Assembly: GCA_032718475.1 (NCBI GenBank) | Contig: JAUCBJ010007336.1 | Location: forward strand, 42,416 to 106,415 | Source: Nemertoderma westbladi | Taxonomy: Eukaryota; Xenacoelomorpha; Nemertodermatida; Nemertodermatidae | DNA length: 64,000 nt | Direction: 5' to 3' | Shown: positions 1-11,054 of the stretch, piece after piece | Position numbering within the stretch: the stretch's first letter is position 1 | How the letters are laid out: every line of letters begins with the position of its first letter | Position numbers and translations under genes: made by a program | The notes under the pieces: generated by a model | Told to the model about the DNA's origin: nothing | Database searches by the model: none | Seen by the model: the letters and a program-made list of their open reading frames with translations, nothing else

Positions 1-2060
<2,060 letters not shown>

Positions 2061-3715
2061 GGGAGGTGCCGGTATTGGAAGGGAGGTGCCGGTATTGGAA
2101 GGGTGGTGTCGGTATTGGAAGGGATGTGTCGGTATTGGAAGGGAGGTGCCGGTATTAGAAGGGAGGTGTCGGTATTGGAAGGGAGGTGTCGGTATTGGAA
2201 GGGAGGTGCCGGTATTGGAAGGGAGGTGCCGGTATTAGAAGGGAGGTGTCGGTATTGGAAGGGAGGTGTCGGTATTGGAAGGGAGGTGCCGGTATTGGAA
2301 GGGAGGTGCCGGTATTGGAAGGGATGTGTCGGTATTGGAAGGGAGGTGCCGGTATTGGAAGGGAGGTGCCGGTATTGGAAGGGGGGTGCCGGTATTGGAA
2401 GGGAGGTGTCGGTATTGGAAGGGAGGTGCCGCTATTGGAAGGGAGGTGCCGGTATTGGAAGGGAGGTGCCGGTATTAGAAGGGAGGTGTCGGTATTGGAA
2501 GGGAGGTGTCGGTATTGGAAGGGAGGTGCCGGTATTGGAAGGGAGGTGCCGGTATTGGAAGGGAGGTGCCGGTATTGGAAGGGAGGTGCCGGTATTAGAA
2601 GGGAGGTGCCGGTATTGGAAGGGAGGTGCCGGTATTGGAAGGGGGGTGCCGGTATTGGAAGGGAGGTGTCGGTATTGGAAGGGAGGTGCCGCTATTGGAA
2701 GGGAGGTGCCGGTATTAGAAGGGAGGTGCCGGTATTGGAAGGGAGGTGCCGGTATTGGAAGGGAGGTGCCGGTATTAGAAGGGAGGTGCCGGTATTGGAA
2801 GGGAGGTGCCGGTATTGGAAGGGAGGTGCCGGTATTAGAAGGGAGGTGCCGGTATTGGAAGGGAGGTGCCGGTATTGGAAGGGAGGTGCCGGTATTGGAA
2901 GGGAGGTGCCGGTATTAGAAGGGAGGTGCCGGTATTAGAAGGGAGGTGCCGGTATTGGAAGGGAGGTGCCGGTATTGGAAGGGAGGTGCCGGTATTAGAA
3001 GGGAGGTGTCGGTATTGGAAGGGAGGTGTCGGTATTGGAAGGGAGGTGCCGGTATTGGAAGGGAGGTGCCGGTATTGGAAGGGAGGTGCCGGTATTGGAA
3101 GGGAGGTGCCGGTATTAGAAGGGAGGTGCCGGTATTGGAAGGGAGGTGCCGGTATTGGAAGGGGGGTGCCGGTATTGGAAGGGAGGTGTCGGTATTGGAA
3201 GGGAGGTGCCGCTATTGGAAGGGAGGTGCCGGTATTAGAAGGGAGGTGCCGGTATTGGAAGGGAGGTGCCGGTATTAGAAGGGAGGTGCCGGTATTAGAA
3301 GGGAGGTGCCGGTATTAGAAGGGAGGTGCCGGTATTGGAAGGGAGGTGCCGGTATTGGAAGGGAGGTGCCGGTATTGGAAGGGAGGTGCCGCTATTGGAA
3401 GGGAGGTGCCGGTATTCGAAGGAAGGTGCCGGTATTAGAAGGGAGGTGCCGGTATTGGAAGGGAGGTGCCGGTATTGGAAGGGAGGTGCCGGTATTGGAA
3501 GGGAGGTGCCGGTATTGGAAGGGAGGTGCCGGTATTGGAAGGGGGGTGCCGGTATTGGAAGGGATGTGCCGGTATTGGAAGGGAGGTGCCGGTATTGGAA
3601 GGGAGGTGCCGGTATTGGAAGGGAGGTGTCGGTATTGGAAGGGAGGTGCCGGTATTGGAAGGGAGGTGTCGGTATTGGAAGGGAGGTGTCGGTATTGGAA
3701 GGGAGGTGCCGGTAT
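2061..3715. repeat. 20-bp minisatellite (gggaggtgccggtattggaa)n, about 83 units
   Basis: About 83 consecutive units of exactly 20 bp, with no indels. Variants occur at fixed positions: gcc/gtc, ttggaa/ttagaa, gggagg/gggggg/gggatg and ggtatt/gctatt. The order of variants repeats: the 14-unit block starting at 2461 recurs in the same order starting at 2981, and a related block starts at 2221. The array therefore has higher-order duplications of 12 and 26 units. Because 20 is not a multiple of 3 and the unit lacks stop codons, all three plus frames stay open and give overlapping Gly/Arg/Val-rich frames that are artefacts. Confidence 0.95.
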
Positions 3716-4064
3716 TTATTAACTAAAAATATAATTATAATCTAGTTAAATAGGTTCTGGATTTGGACTGGACAAAGTCCTGTTTATATTAAATATTTAG
3801 TTAAAGTATAATAAAATATTCTATAACTAAATTATTATTTTTATGGAAAACAACAATTATTATACCACTGAAATATTAATTATTTTTTGTGAATAAATTA
3901 TTGTAAATCGATTTATTTATATATTTTTTAATACGAAAATATTTATAAGTTTTATTATATTATTTGGCTTAGTTTCCCGGGAAATAATATTATATACCCG
4001 GATTATCGAATCAAAACAAACAACTATAATATTGGCACCGAATTAAACCGCTAAACAATTGGAA
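3716..4064. other. AT-rich spacer with candidate LMAN1 3' UTR
   Basis: AT-rich sequence directly downstream of the minus-strand LMAN1 stop codon, extending to the minisatellite. It probably holds the LMAN1 3' UTR. Apart from the polyadenylation signal annotated separately, nothing else is recognisable. Confidence 0.5.
3951..3956 (-). terminator. candidate polyadenylation signal AATAAA for LMAN1
   Basis: AATAAA on the minus strand about 110 bp past the LMAN1 stop codon, a usual distance. The surrounding DNA is so AT-rich that the hexamer could be there by chance. Confidence 0.35.
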
Positions 4065-5540
4065 TCAAAAGAACTTTTTATTAGAAATATCTTTGCTGGT
4101 TTTATAGACGTAGAAAGCGATAAAACCGGAGAGTTGGAGGACGATGAAAAGGATGAAATAAAACTGAGACAGACAGTCGGGAGGGTCTGAGACCGGGCAG
4201 CGAGGGGCCGGCTTGTTAACCAGTCTGGAGACCTCCTGTCTCAGTTGCGAGATCCAATCCCTGAGCTCGGCGTCCGGAGCCGTCCCGGACGCCGGACGCT
4301 CGGTGACCGAACGCTGTTGGACGTCCCGGATGTTATTGGATTTCGTTTGGACGTCCAGAACGACGGATCTAATCTCCTTGACCCACTGGACCAGGTCGTT
4401 CTGATTACGGAGCACCGCCTCCACCTCGTGGCGTTGTATCCCGGACACACCGCCGGACACCTCCAGTAACCGAGCCTGCTGCCCCCGGATGGCGTCCAGC
4501 TTCTCTCCGACCTCGGAAATCGACCCGAACAACCGCGATTGCCCGTTAAAGATCTGACCGAGTTGCCTCTCCGTCCGATCTTCGAACTCTCCTTCATCTT
4601 CCCGGAAACGTTCCGGATTTTTCTCTCGGAATTCGTCTTTCTGTTTCTGCAACTTCTCTTGGTAACCTTCGAATTCCTCCTGGTATTTTTTCTCTTCGCG
4701 CTCTGTAATATCTTCGGATCCTTTATTAGGAGGTTTATAATCCGCGGATTTAATTAAACTCGTCGTTAAGAATGAGAAAACATCGTGATCGTCTGCTAAA
4801 CCGCCGGTAGCCGCGGAAATACCGAAATATCCGTCGCTCGGAAGTTGGACTTCCTTTACTCGGAAGCACAACTCCCAATGCGGGGGCCCGTCGGACAACC
4901 CGTTGTGGGACCAAACCGAAAGGAAGTTGTCGAGGTACTCGACTCGGAGTTTAACCGGATACGGTTTGTTCCGGTAATCTACCGTGCAGGGCCCTCCTGT
5001 GAGGGAAGCGGAGCCGTCCGTAGCGGAATCGTATAGGCGCGTGCCGTCGTTAACGATCGCGAGAATACTGGGGTTGTTACCCCGGCGGTCGTTATCGTAC
5101 GAGTCCATAAAGACGGCGAGGCCGCGCCATTTATCGGAGGATCCGAATACAGGGCCTTCCGTTCCCGGGGACGCGGTGTACCACAGCGCGAGTCCATCCG
5201 CCCCGATCCGCCCCCGGCCGCTCACCCGGAAGGCGAGTTCAACCTCCCACCACGCGGATATATTGTAGGGGTTTTTGTTCCAGACGAATCCGCGCTGTGA
5301 GCGCAGACTCGGGGCCACACGTATGGATTCCGAGGTGGGTATCGCGTGGCCCCCGTGCGTCCAGAAAGGAATTTTATTGTCTTTTAGGATCAGGTTGGGG
5401 CCCTTAAAGCTGAATTTGTATTCGAAACGTCTGTGAACGTCCTGAACATTGACAGCGCTCAAGGCGGGGAATATTAAATTAATAAACGGCAGAAGATAAA
5501 TAAAAGAAGGTAGATACATCGCGTAACTCAGTATTTCCAA
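4065..5540 (-). CDS. LMAN1: ERGIC-53 / LMAN1, mannose-binding L-type lectin cargo receptor
   Basis: Intact 491-codon frame without introns. ERGIC-53 is a type I membrane lectin that carries glycoproteins from the ER to the ER-Golgi intermediate compartment. Seen here: a hydrophobic signal peptide (about residues 8-29); an L-type lectin domain (about 35-265) with the metal-site stretch DSYDNDRRGNNP, a cysteine pair, and GISAATGGLADDHDV near its end; a charged coiled-coil stalk (about 275-440); two lumenal cysteines just before the membrane segment (RCPVSDPPDC), which in the family mediate oligomerisation; one transmembrane helix (about 463-482); and a short cytosolic tail ending KKFF, combining the di-lysine retrieval and FF exit signals. 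Length is close to the vertebrate protein (about 510). The coding part is much more GC-rich than its flanks, which suggests it is maintained. Vertebrate LMAN1 has many introns, so this is either an intronless host gene or a full-length retrocopy. The first Met precedes the signal peptide and is a reasonable start. Confidence 0.93.
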   Translation of the reverse strand: MEILSYAMYLPSFIYLLPFINLIFPALSAVNVQDVHRRFEYKFSFKGPNLILKDNKIPFWTHGGHAIPTSESIRVAPSLRSQRGFVWNKNPYNISAWWEVELAFRVSGRGRIGADGLALWYTASPGTEGPVFGSSDKWRGLAVFMDSYDNDRRGNNPSILAIVNDGTRLYDSATDGSASLTGGPCTVDYRNKPYPVKLRVEYLDNFLSVWSHNGLSDGPPHWELCFRVKEVQLPSDGYFGISAATGGLADDHDVFSFLTTSLIKSADYKPPNKGSEDITEREEKKYQEEFEGYQEKLQKQKDEFREKNPERFREDEGEFEDRTERQLGQIFNGQSRLFGSISEVGEKLDAIRGQQARLLEVSGGVSGIQRHEVEAVLRNQNDLVQWVKEIRSVVLDVQTKSNNIRDVQQRSVTERPASGTAPDAELRDWISQLRQEVSRLVNKPAPRCPVSDPPDCLSQFYFILFIVLQLSGFIAFYVYKTSKDISNKKFF

Positions 5541-5793
5541 TTTCTGTAGGCCTATACCAGTACCGGTATACTGCTACAGTGCTCTATCAGTCTATGCCTG
5601 TATGCTGCTGTGTGCTGGTATGTAGGCCTACACAGCTACAGTCTTACCGTACCGGTACGTGTCTGAAGTCTGGCAGTCAGGTTTTAGGCCTGTCTGCCTG
5701 TACAGCAGTAGGCAGGGAAGAGGGGACTGCTGGCAGCTAGAGCAATACTGCAATAGGCAAGTTGAGTTGAGTGTTGAGTCTGCTCTTCTCAGC
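5541..5793 (-). promoter_or_regulatory. upstream region of LMAN1 (5' UTR/promoter by position)
   Basis: The 253 bp between the LMAN1 start codon and the P-type transposon. It is rich in CTGTA and ACCGGTA words and has no recognisable coding content. By position it must hold the 5' UTR and possibly core promoter of LMAN1. No clear TATA box or initiator could be assigned, so the call rests on position alone. Confidence 0.35.
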
Positions 5794-5860
5794 CATGGCC
5801 TACTATATTATACGGCCTGATAGGTCACCTTATCAGCTCGCCTCAACAATCAAGGCCATT
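5794..5860 (+). repeat. left terminal inverted repeat of the P-type transposon
   Basis: About 67 bp that match, in reverse complement, the right end at 9092-9155. The first ~48 bp are identical, followed by a small indel and a shared ATCAAGGCCATT at the inner edge. A near-palindrome with arms CTGATA/TATCAG lies at 5817-5836. Confidence 0.9.
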
Positions 5861-6277
5861 GTGTTAGTCTGTTATTTACTCTTTTAGAGACGCTATAAAT
5901 AATGTTTAAATTCAAAGATGTAGAGAATAATCGATGTAGGTCTACAATGTAGATCAATGTGGAAATAATATTTTTTTTTCTTATTTATAACTAATATATT
6001 ATAGATAGATATAATATAAAAAGGTAATGAATTTCGCTTTAAGTATAGGAAAAGTGATGAGATTCAAAGTTATGTTGTCAAAACTATATATCTCATTGTG
6101 TATAACGTAGTACTTGTATCTCAAACAAGTCCCAGCTGTAAATATTTACATGAACGAGCGAAGCGAGTGAAATATTGAAACGAAGGATGGAAGTGAGATA
6201 AGGATTAAGGTAAATTAGCTGCAATAATAAATATGTTAATACGTAGTAACTCAATAATTCATTTAATCACAATTTAA

Positions 6278-8935
6278 TTACTTATCCTTTAATAGCTGTC
6301 TTTCCTTAAAACTTCTGATACTATCTACGCGCCTTTCGTCAGTTTTGTCGCGCTGTGTATTGTTGAAAAAAATATTAACAATAGTGCGGTGCAATATGTC
6401 TACTAGATGATTATGGTTATCACAAAAAGAAATATCTTCAGAGTGGTATAGACCATAAGTCTTTAAAAAATGTAATGCTAACTTTCGTGCAGGAACTTTA
6501 GAACTATAAAATAAAGTTTCTACACATTCCAGCCTAATAAAGCAGCTGGCTATGCTATTAGTGAACTCATCACTCGGAACTTTAAGTCCACTTCGGTTGA
6601 GGATATTAATATATTCGTTCGACTCACTAGAAATAGAATCTTCAACTTCTACCATAACTAAAGTGGGGCAGTACTTGCAGGATTTGAACTCCTTAGAATC
6701 CTTACTATGCAGTTTTCTAATTAAATAACCAGCAATGTATCTTACAACTTCTAGACTTTCACCTTGAATTTGCGATTCTAGAATAGAGTTTTCTAAGCAG
6801 CGTACAGCAATGTCAAATTCATGAAATGATTCAACTTCCTTGCGGGCATCAGGCTTTATAGAATCCTCAGCCCAGAAATCGATTTCGCTATGCAAGAGAG
6901 TACGTAAACGGGAAATACGTTCAGAATTGTTTACCTCGAGTAAAGAAACCAAAAAACGCCCGCCGCTCATTTGTCTATATTGTGAATATCTCAATTCGAG
7001 AGGGTCCGAACTTAGTCTAGATGTTAACACATACTGAAATCCTTCAGCCAATAAATCATCAATCAAATCTGCTGAGCCACGTAGCGTTTGAATGAAGGCA
7101 TCTCCCGTCTGTGGTGTTAATGTGTTCCCACGCCAGCTATCGTACGTATTACCCAATTGCCAAGTACTAATCCAGTCTGCCAAAACGCGAAAAAACGTAG
7201 TTTTGTTATCACCCTGTTCAACTGCATTTCCGAGATAATTGTTGGGATGGTATCTTTGTTTGGAATTGCTAATGATCCACCAGTTATGAATAAGCGATAA
7301 AAACTTAGCTGAGGAAATTCGGTTGGGAAAATATCTCAACATAGCGACTGTAGTCTGCTCATCGAAAATAGCCAATGCCAGCGGTACTGACTGTTTATTG
7401 TTGCCTGGGTGGATTGCTCTGTATGTTAACTTGGGGGCCATGTGCAAATGGGAATCTAGCTGATCTTTATCGTGCAAGTCAAAGAGATCTTTCCACCGAC
7501 ATTGACCCTTAGGCAAAGATATGATATCTTTAAAAGCATTAAAACAAAATGCTGGAAAATAAAATACTTTCCCATTTAGAAGACTGTTTCGTAAATTCTT
7601 TAATAAATGCACGTTATCGTAGAGTAAGTAAACCTTGAATCCACTGAAAGTTATTACACGGTTCATTAAGTTGTCAAGTGGATAACTTCGATGACATTCT
7701 AGTGGGGGATACTTTTTAAATAGGTTTGCAAACATGGAGACATTAACCGACAGATTATCGGTTATTATAGCACGTACCTTTAGACCAATGTCTAGACATT
7801 GTTGAAGAACAGAAACGGTTTCATCGGTTTGCCAACTAGATCTGAGGCTTACTATAGGTACTGAATGGACAATGTAAGAAACTCCTTTCATCAGACTAAC
7901 GACCATAAAACAAACAATCTCTGTGTATAAAACTCCTTTACTATTCATTCCTATAAGTTCGCCTTGGCTGTAAGTTACGGCTTTCTCTAATTTCATTCCA
8001 TCTATTAATAATACAACATCCTTATCTATAGTCCCTTTTTCGATCAAAGCCGAAAGAGCTCGTAAGGCATCCACACCACCAGATTGGAGTTTATTTAATA
8101 CCGATATTGAAGGCAATTTTACCTCCTTTAGTAATAATCGATAAGATTGAGCTGATGTGTAACGCATCATAAGAGCGAAACGGATAACGTTATGAGAATA
8201 AGGTGGTCTGCCGTATTTATCATAATGTTGCACTTTCAATACCTCTTCAAAAATATGCGAACGATTCAAGTTTCCAATGTTGCGCAAATAGGTGACAAAG
8301 TTTTCAATTTGCGTCAAATTGGTCAACTTCGCAGAGGAAGATTTCGTAAACCAAAGTGGCAATGGAACTGGTCGCTGAGCATAATCAAGTTTTACATGCA
8401 GATCGGGCGTTATTTTAATAACCTCCCAGAGTTTAGGCATCCCACGCTCGCCATCTATTTCCAACCGATAAAGAAGTAATCTATCCTCATTTTTGTCAAA
8501 CGTATAACCAGAAGGACAGCAATTGATGGTTAGGTCTGCGAAAGTTGAGACTTTATACCGGCTATTGAATTCCTTTATTTCGTCGGGTTGGTAAACTCTA
8601 GGCGTTGGCTCCTTCCGTGGCTGTTTAACAGTAGGTGTTAAAGAATCTGGTGTTCCTGGAGTCGCGATATTTGGTACTGGCGAAAGAGACCAGTCTAAAG
8701 CAACATTTCCAGCTGGTGTTATCTTAAGGAATTGCTGTTCAAAGTGATCACTGCAGATTCGCGAATGAGTTGACACCGAAAAATCTTGCCTGTTCACGAA
8801 TTTAACCCATCGCTGTTTTAAATCCTCATTGCTGGGGAACATAAAGCTTGGCTTCCGAGGCTGACCTTTATACCCGGTTTTACAATTATATATACAGCAT
8901 TTATTAACCATACTGAGCATTGAATTTACTGACAA
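6278..8935 (-). CDS. THAP-domain P-element-type transposase (THAP9-like)
   Basis: 885 codons, no introns, no stops. The N-terminal THAP zinc finger is clear: a C-x4-C pair (residues 13-18, CCIYNC), then CSDHF near residue 60, giving the C2CH signature of a DNA-binding THAP domain. The rest matches the P-element/THAP9 transposase layout in order: an RNase H-like core with the acidic segments LLIDGMKLEK and IITDNLSVN, the conserved block YDNVHLLKNLRN, and a C-terminal region with VVRYIAGYLIRKL followed by a CxxC. Vertebrate THAP9, the domesticated relative, is about 900 residues, so this looks full length. In P-type enzymes a GTP-binding insertion sits inside the catalytic core; I place it only roughly. 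Two upstream Met codons exist, and the one at residue 9 (MVNKCC) is the usual distance from the first zinc cysteine and may be the true start. The gene reads away from the right TIR toward LMAN1. Confidence 0.92.
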   Translation of the reverse strand: MSVNSMLSMVNKCCIYNCKTGYKGQPRKPSFMFPSNEDLKQRWVKFVNRQDFSVSTHSRICSDHFEQQFLKITPAGNVALDWSLSPVPNIATPGTPDSLTPTVKQPRKEPTPRVYQPDEIKEFNSRYKVSTFADLTINCCPSGYTFDKNEDRLLLYRLEIDGERGMPKLWEVIKITPDLHVKLDYAQRPVPLPLWFTKSSSAKLTNLTQIENFVTYLRNIGNLNRSHIFEEVLKVQHYDKYGRPPYSHNVIRFALMMRYTSAQSYRLLLKEVKLPSISVLNKLQSGGVDALRALSALIEKGTIDKDVVLLIDGMKLEKAVTYSQGELIGMNSKGVLYTEIVCFMVVSLMKGVSYIVHSVPIVSLRSSWQTDETVSVLQQCLDIGLKVRAIITDNLSVNVSMFANLFKKYPPLECHRSYPLDNLMNRVITFSGFKVYLLYDNVHLLKNLRNSLLNGKVFYFPAFCFNAFKDIISLPKGQCRWKDLFDLHDKDQLDSHLHMAPKLTYRAIHPGNNKQSVPLALAIFDEQTTVAMLRYFPNRISSAKFLSLIHNWWIISNSKQRYHPNNYLGNAVEQGDNKTTFFRVLADWISTWQLGNTYDSWRGNTLTPQTGDAFIQTLRGSADLIDDLLAEGFQYVLTSRLSSDPLELRYSQYRQMSGGRFLVSLLEVNNSERISRLRTLLHSEIDFWAEDSIKPDARKEVESFHEFDIAVRCLENSILESQIQGESLEVVRYIAGYLIRKLHSKDSKEFKSCKYCPTLVMVEVEDSISSESNEYINILNRSGLKVPSDEFTNSIASCFIRLECVETLFYSSKVPARKLALHFLKTYGLYHSEDISFCDNHNHLVDILHRTIVNIFFNNTQRDKTDERRVDSIRSFKERQLLKDK

Positions 8936-9091
8936 AACATTTAGCAGTTTAGTCTAGGCTACTGTTGTGCGTTGTATTTGGTATTACTGTATTACTGTCT
9001 GCCTGTACCGGTAGGCCTACCCTGTACCGCATCCAGCATGGCATGAGTCAGTCAGACAGACAACAGGTAACACAATCCAAATTCTAAAACT

Positions 9092-9155
9092 AATGGCCTT
9101 GATTTTCGAGGCCTGATAAGGTGACCTATCAGGCCGTATAATATAGTAGGCCATG
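9092..9155 (-). repeat. right terminal inverted repeat of the P-type transposon
   Basis: Reverse-complement partner of 5794-5860, ending GGCCATG just before the TCTCAGC target duplication. It carries the same near-palindrome at 9113-9132. Confidence 0.9.
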
Positions 9156-9305
9156 TCTCAGCTTCTGAAATACTCCAGACTGTCAGACTCACTGACTGTC
9201 AACTGTAGTTTGGCTGGTTGGTAGTACCGGAGGTTACAGGGTTACTGTGGTACGGTCAAGTCCTACTACCAGACTACAGTCAGACAGTACGAGGTACAAT
9301 TATAT
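9156..9305. other. spacer between two transposons
   Basis: 150 bp of CTGTCAG/CTGACTGT-rich sequence with no ORF. It begins with the target duplication of the P-type element and ends at the inverted repeat of the next element. Confidence 0.5.
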
Positions 9306-9420
9306 GTCAGATGCCGTCCGATCCGATCCGATCCGATGCAATTCAGCAATTATTCTAGCTACAACTGTCAGACTGCAGACTGTACAAGCCTAGCTGCTTA
9401 GGCCTACTTCTGTTTTGCCT
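9306..9420 (+). repeat. left inverted repeat with (GATCC)n
   Basis: Pairs in reverse complement with 12003-12138. The match is continuous apart from fewer GATCC units here, a few substitutions, and the absence of a ~9-bp insert seen in the right arm. Confidence 0.88.
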
Positions 9421-9739
9421 ATCACAGTTTCTCTAACGCAATATCCCTTTAATTGAATATCAGAATATTCCACCTATCTTTGCCGTGTTTTATTTAATTA
9501 ATATAGGGCATAATAAATTAGTAGAGGAGCTAGATCTGAAAACTGATTATACCGCGGTTATACGGCGCCTACACTTTTCTTTACTGCAATGAAAGCCGGT
9601 GTATAGCTGTATAGTACCCGGCTGCGTGGGGTTCCAGGACGAAGGTCAGAAAAAAAGCACTACTGTATGGCCACTTTTCGACCGTCGACACAAAGCCGCT
9701 GCGAAGTTATTATGGGACAGGATGGTGATGCTCGGTAGA

Positions 9740-9835
9740 CAGTGGCGGTTCTAGGGGGGGGGGGGGGGGGGGGGCAAGGGGGCATCTGCCCCTCCCCAGG
9801 TATCTTGGGGGGGGGGGGGCTTGCCCCCTCCCTAC
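9740..9835. other. G-rich segment resembling a hAT-type terminus
   Basis: CAGTGGCGGTTCTA is followed by a run of 21 G (9754-9774), then CAAGGGGGCA and a second G run (9807-9819) ending in CTTGCCCCC. Several hAT-like elements in animal genomes start CAGTGGCGG with G-rich sequence. No matching opposite end is visible, so this is a solitary terminus or a coincidence. Confidence 0.3.
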
Positions 9836-10401
9836 TGCCCTAACGAAAGGTAATGTGGTAAATCCGTACCAGTGCACAACTGCCCACATTGCACATGTGA
9901 AGGTGTCACAGGTGAGAAGGTAGATGTCTCCTGCGATTGGTCCATGGTATGGTCACTGGAAATATCTCCATTGCCACCATTGGTAAGTTCAGTGGCTTGG
10001 TGGTTTAAGGCATGTGCAAGTAAATTTAAGCAGTAAATTTCTTAATACAGTAATATAATATAATTTTGCAATTAAAATAGTCTTAAAATATTCATTTAAT
10101 TACTTCAATATTTTCCACTACCACACATGTTATGAAAGTTTGTGCGGCTAAAATATAAAAGTATATTTAGTATATTTTAGTATTAAAGTATATTTATTGC
10201 CTCTTAAATAATTAAATATAAGATAATTATTTTATTGCGCAGAACACCACCTCCAAACCGAAACCTAACTAACCAAAACAATAAACGATATCATTACAAA
10301 TTAATGGAAAGGAGTGCCACACACGTCGCGTCTCTCCTCCACATCTTTGGAACGATACTGGTTACAATCTGTCAGTTTAGTTTAATACCTGGAGTATACT
10401 A

Positions 10402-10424
10402 CCCCCCCCCCCCCCCCCCCCCCC
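10402..10424. repeat. poly(C) tract, 23 nt
   Basis: An uninterrupted C run followed by two short related segments containing TAGAGTTTCG. It is one of several long G/C homopolymers in the window. Confidence 0.9.
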
Positions 10425-10904
10425 ATAGAGTTTCGTGGAGCTATACTTACCATGGAGCTATAGAGTTTCGATAAAGCTGTAAAGTTTCCCCCAGGATAAT
10501 AATAATAATTTTATAAAGGCTTTATTTAATTAACCTAATCTTACTTAAAAATCATGACAACTAAATTATTGTTTACAAATACATTTCAACGGATACAATA
10601 AATTTGTTAAATACACCCTAATTATATTGACGCAAAGGAACAACAGATATCAAGAGAGAGACTTTCAGTCTGGATTTCCGCATAGAAAAATAGTTTTACA
10701 ATAATTAGTATTAATTATTATGGGTAGAATGTATTCGAATATTTCAAGTGATTATTTCGATGAAACGTTGCAAATTATGACTACAACACTGTTGATAACG
10801 GTTATAAGATAAGGTCTCTATACCATGTTATGTAGCAATCATAATAATAATCAGATTACACATCTTTACTTTAGGAAACATAAATAGGTATAAGACCGTA
10901 CACA

Positions 10905-11050
10905 ACTGTTACATAATAGGTACAAAATGTACGCAACTTGGTACATAGTAGGTGCAAAAGGTACACAACTTGGTACAATAGGTACAAAAGGTACACAACT
11001 TGGTACAATAGGTACAAAAGGTCCGCAACTTGGTACATTGTAGGTACAAA
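10905..11050. repeat. tandem repeat, ~30-33-bp unit, about 4 copies
   Basis: Repeats of a unit like GGTACAAAAGGTACACAACTT followed by GGTACAATA. It lies just past the 3' end of the DDX1 fragment and makes the minus-strand frame run on with a Val/Pro/Cys repeat that is not DDX1. Confidence 0.85.
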
Positions 11051-11054
11051 ACGG

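Larger units (their letters stand above)
5794..9155 (-). mobile_element. complete P-element-type DNA transposon with THAP transposase
   Basis: A 3362-bp unit bounded by inverted repeats that start CATGGCC and are flanked by a perfect 7-bp direct repeat TCTCAGC (5787-5793 and 9156-9162), read as the target-site duplication. Drosophila P elements give 8 bp and their ends also begin with CATG. It contains one gene, the intact 885-codon THAP transposase on the minus strand. Remaining DNA is AT-rich flank (5861-6277) and ACCGGTA-containing flank (8936-9091). No internal deletion or second insertion is visible. With ends, target duplication and gene all intact, this is the best candidate for a recently active element here. 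Confidence 0.88.

Noticed and set aside
4213-5268. Frames on the opposite strand and other frame of LMAN1
   Set aside because: They are shadows of a GC-rich coding region; no motifs.
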